A program made the translations under genes and the position numbers. The notes below the pieces were generated by a model that was not told where the DNA came from, ran no database searches, and saw nothing but the letters and a program-made list of their open reading frames with translations. From contig NZ_NESP01000001.1 of the NCBI RefSeq assembly GCF_003063475.1, forward strand, positions 372,001-436,000: DNA of 64,000 nt, in the 5' to 3' direction. This stretch comes from Limnohabitans curvus (GTDB lineage Bacteria; Pseudomonadota; Gammaproteobacteria; Burkholderiales; Burkholderiaceae_C). The number at the start of each line of letters is the position of its first letter. Position 1 is the first letter of the stretch. Positions 62,895 through 64,000 of the stretch are shown in pieces.

Positions 62895-64000
62895 TTAAGG
62901 CTTGGCATGTTGCCGTGTGCATTGCCATGCACACACACAGGCCAACACAGCCGTCGCAATCGATACGGCATAAACAGACGACAGCCCCAAAACATCACTC
63001 AAAGCCCCGCCGCCTAACGCACCCAACACCCCTGGCACGCCATAGCCGATTGAGGCGTACAAGGCCTGCCCCCTGCCCCGTAAGCGCCCCGGAAAGTGAT
63101 GGGACAACAAAGCAATGCACGCCGTGTGCTGCGTGGCAAACGTGAGCGCATGCAAAACCTGAGCAAAAAGCAATGCCCATAGCCACTCTGCAGCCCATGT
63201 GGTGAGCGCCATGCGCAGCACCATCGCCGCCGCGCAGATGAACATCCACATCGACAAGCTGAACTTGGGCAACCAACGGCTTTGCGTGAAGAACCACACA
63301 ATTTCAGCTGCCACCGACACCGCCCACAACACACCAATCATGGTTTTGCTGTAGCCCAGCTCATCAAGGTAAAGCGAGAAAAACACATAGATGCCGATGT
63401 GCGATAGCACATGGAAAAACACCGTGGCAAAAAACCACTGCACCTTGCGTTGGCGCAACACGGGCATGACGGAGAGACGCACCTCGCCGTGGTGCACCGC
63501 TTCTTTGCGGTTGGGCAGCCACCACACACTCAAGTTGAGCAACACCAAGGAGCCCACCGACCATGCCGGAAAACTCTGCATGCCCTGCACTTCAAACCAT
63601 GCGCCCGCCACAAACACCGTGACTAAGAATCCCAACGACCCCCACAAGCGCACACGGCCATAGCGACGTGAATCAAAGCCTTGGTCGGTGCTGACCAAAT
63701 GCGCCAAGGCGGCCTCACTCATCGGCATCATGGCGCTGGTGTGAATGAACATCAGCAACAGCACCACAGCAATCCACACCACACTGCCTTCGACCAGCAA
63801 ACCCGCAGAGCAAATGAGCGCAGCCCCCGCGCAGAAACGCAACAGCCTCACACGTTCGCCGGTGTGGTCGCTCAGCCAACCCCAGCCATACGGCGCCAGC
63901 ACACGCGTGGCCGCTTGCACCGCGGTGAGCAAACCAATGATGGTGATGGAGAAGCCTAAGTCCTTGAGCCACAGCGGCAAGTACGGGTTGAAAAACCCGA
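62895..64000 (-). CDS. MFS transporter (HcaT-like, MFS_1_like), N-terminus beyond window
   Basis: The minus-strand frame is open to the window edge and begins in FFNPYLPLWLKDLGFS, so only a short N-terminal piece is missing. The protein shows the 12-helix pattern, a loop-2/3 motif GWLSDHTGERVRLL, and the HcaT-like signature FPGRLRGRGQALYASIGYG. HcaT-like transporters have been linked to phenylpropionate uptake, but the substrate here is not known. It is convergent with the acyltransferase, with 9 bp between stops. Confidence 0.88.
   Translation of the reverse strand, partial: GFFNPYLPLWLKDLGFSITIIGLLTAVQAATRVLAPYGWGWLSDHTGERVRLLRFCAGAALICSAGLLVEGSVVWIAVVLLLMFIHTSAMMPMSEAALAHLVSTDQGFDSRRYGRVRLWGSLGFLVTVFVAGAWFEVQGMQSFPAWSVGSLVLLNLSVWWLPNRKEAVHHGEVRLSVMPVLRQRKVQWFFATVFFHVLSHIGIYVFFSLYLDELGYSKTMIGVLWAVSVAAEIVWFFTQSRWLPKFSLSMWMFICAAAMVLRMALTTWAAEWLWALLFAQVLHALTFATQHTACIALLSHHFPGRLRGRGQALYASIGYGVPGVLGALGGGALSDVLGLSSVYAVSIATAVLACVCAWQCTRQHAKP

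Overview
The window reads as chromosome of a betaproteobacterium of the order Burkholderiales, most likely family Comamonadaceae (a Limnohabitans/Rhodoferax-like freshwater type). The reasons are the gene orders tig-clpP-clpX-lon, cysS-TPR-cyclophilin-cyclophilin-lpxH, ybgC-tolQRA and ribD-ribE-ribBA-ribH-nusB, the Bug-type (TctC) solute-binding proteins, and the Ala/Gln/His-rich moderately high-GC coding style. Genus is inference; there is no rRNA gene in the window.

Layout. (1) 1-9.5 kb is a visibly AT-richer accessory block: two Bug-type binding proteins, a Rieske oxygenase with its flavin/2Fe-2S reductase and an SDR dehydrogenase in one tight operon, two divergent IclR regulators with candidate operators, and a tyrosine recombinase ending next to the 3' end of tRNA-Cys. 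It looks like the tRNA-proximal end of a genomic island carrying an aromatic-acid type catabolic operon. (2) 9.5-15.7 kb: tRNA-Cys, tRNA-Gly, the protein quality-control operon tig-clpP-clpX-lon, and tRNA-Leu. (3) 15.7-24.8 kb: an RND efflux pump with its adaptor, the three-enzyme squalene pathway hpnC-hpnD-hpnE, a HAD phosphatase and ferrochelatase. (4) 24.8-27.4 kb: a cell-shape module on the minus strand: bactofilin, M23 peptidase, bactofilin, RodZ-like protein. (5) 27.7-32.8 kb: aroE, then an OmpR-type regulator, a LysM/FecR-domain exported protein and a CHASE2 histidine kinase in one operon. (6) 32.8-37.0 kb: a secreted S8 protease flanked by two small secreted paralogues of unknown family, a degenerate EAL protein, and two gene remnants joined back to back. 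(7) 37.1-42.5 kb, minus strand: cysS, an AlkA-like glycosylase, accA, tilS, lysC, tRNA-Ser. (8) 42.5-49 kb: TPR protein, two cyclophilins, lpxH, a large DUF349 protein, a lytic transglycosylase. (9) 49-51.2 kb: a ZTP riboswitch in front of glyA, a striking pair of long inverted repeats, and nrdR. (10) 51.3-54.1 kb: type IV minor pilins without pilY1. (11) 54.1-59.3 kb: riboflavin operon, nusB and an aminotransferase. (12) 59.3-64 kb: ybgC-tolQRA without tolB/pal, an acyltransferase, and a partial MFS transporter.

The strongest candidates for something undescribed are: the two elements between glyA and nrdR (50495-50564 and 50664-50741), which share a 28-nt central segment in opposite orientation but have unrelated, internally self-complementary arms; and the S8 protease sandwiched between two paralogous small secreted four-cysteine proteins, with the remnant of a second such protease nearby. 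No CRISPR array, no intact insertion sequence and no rRNA gene were seen.
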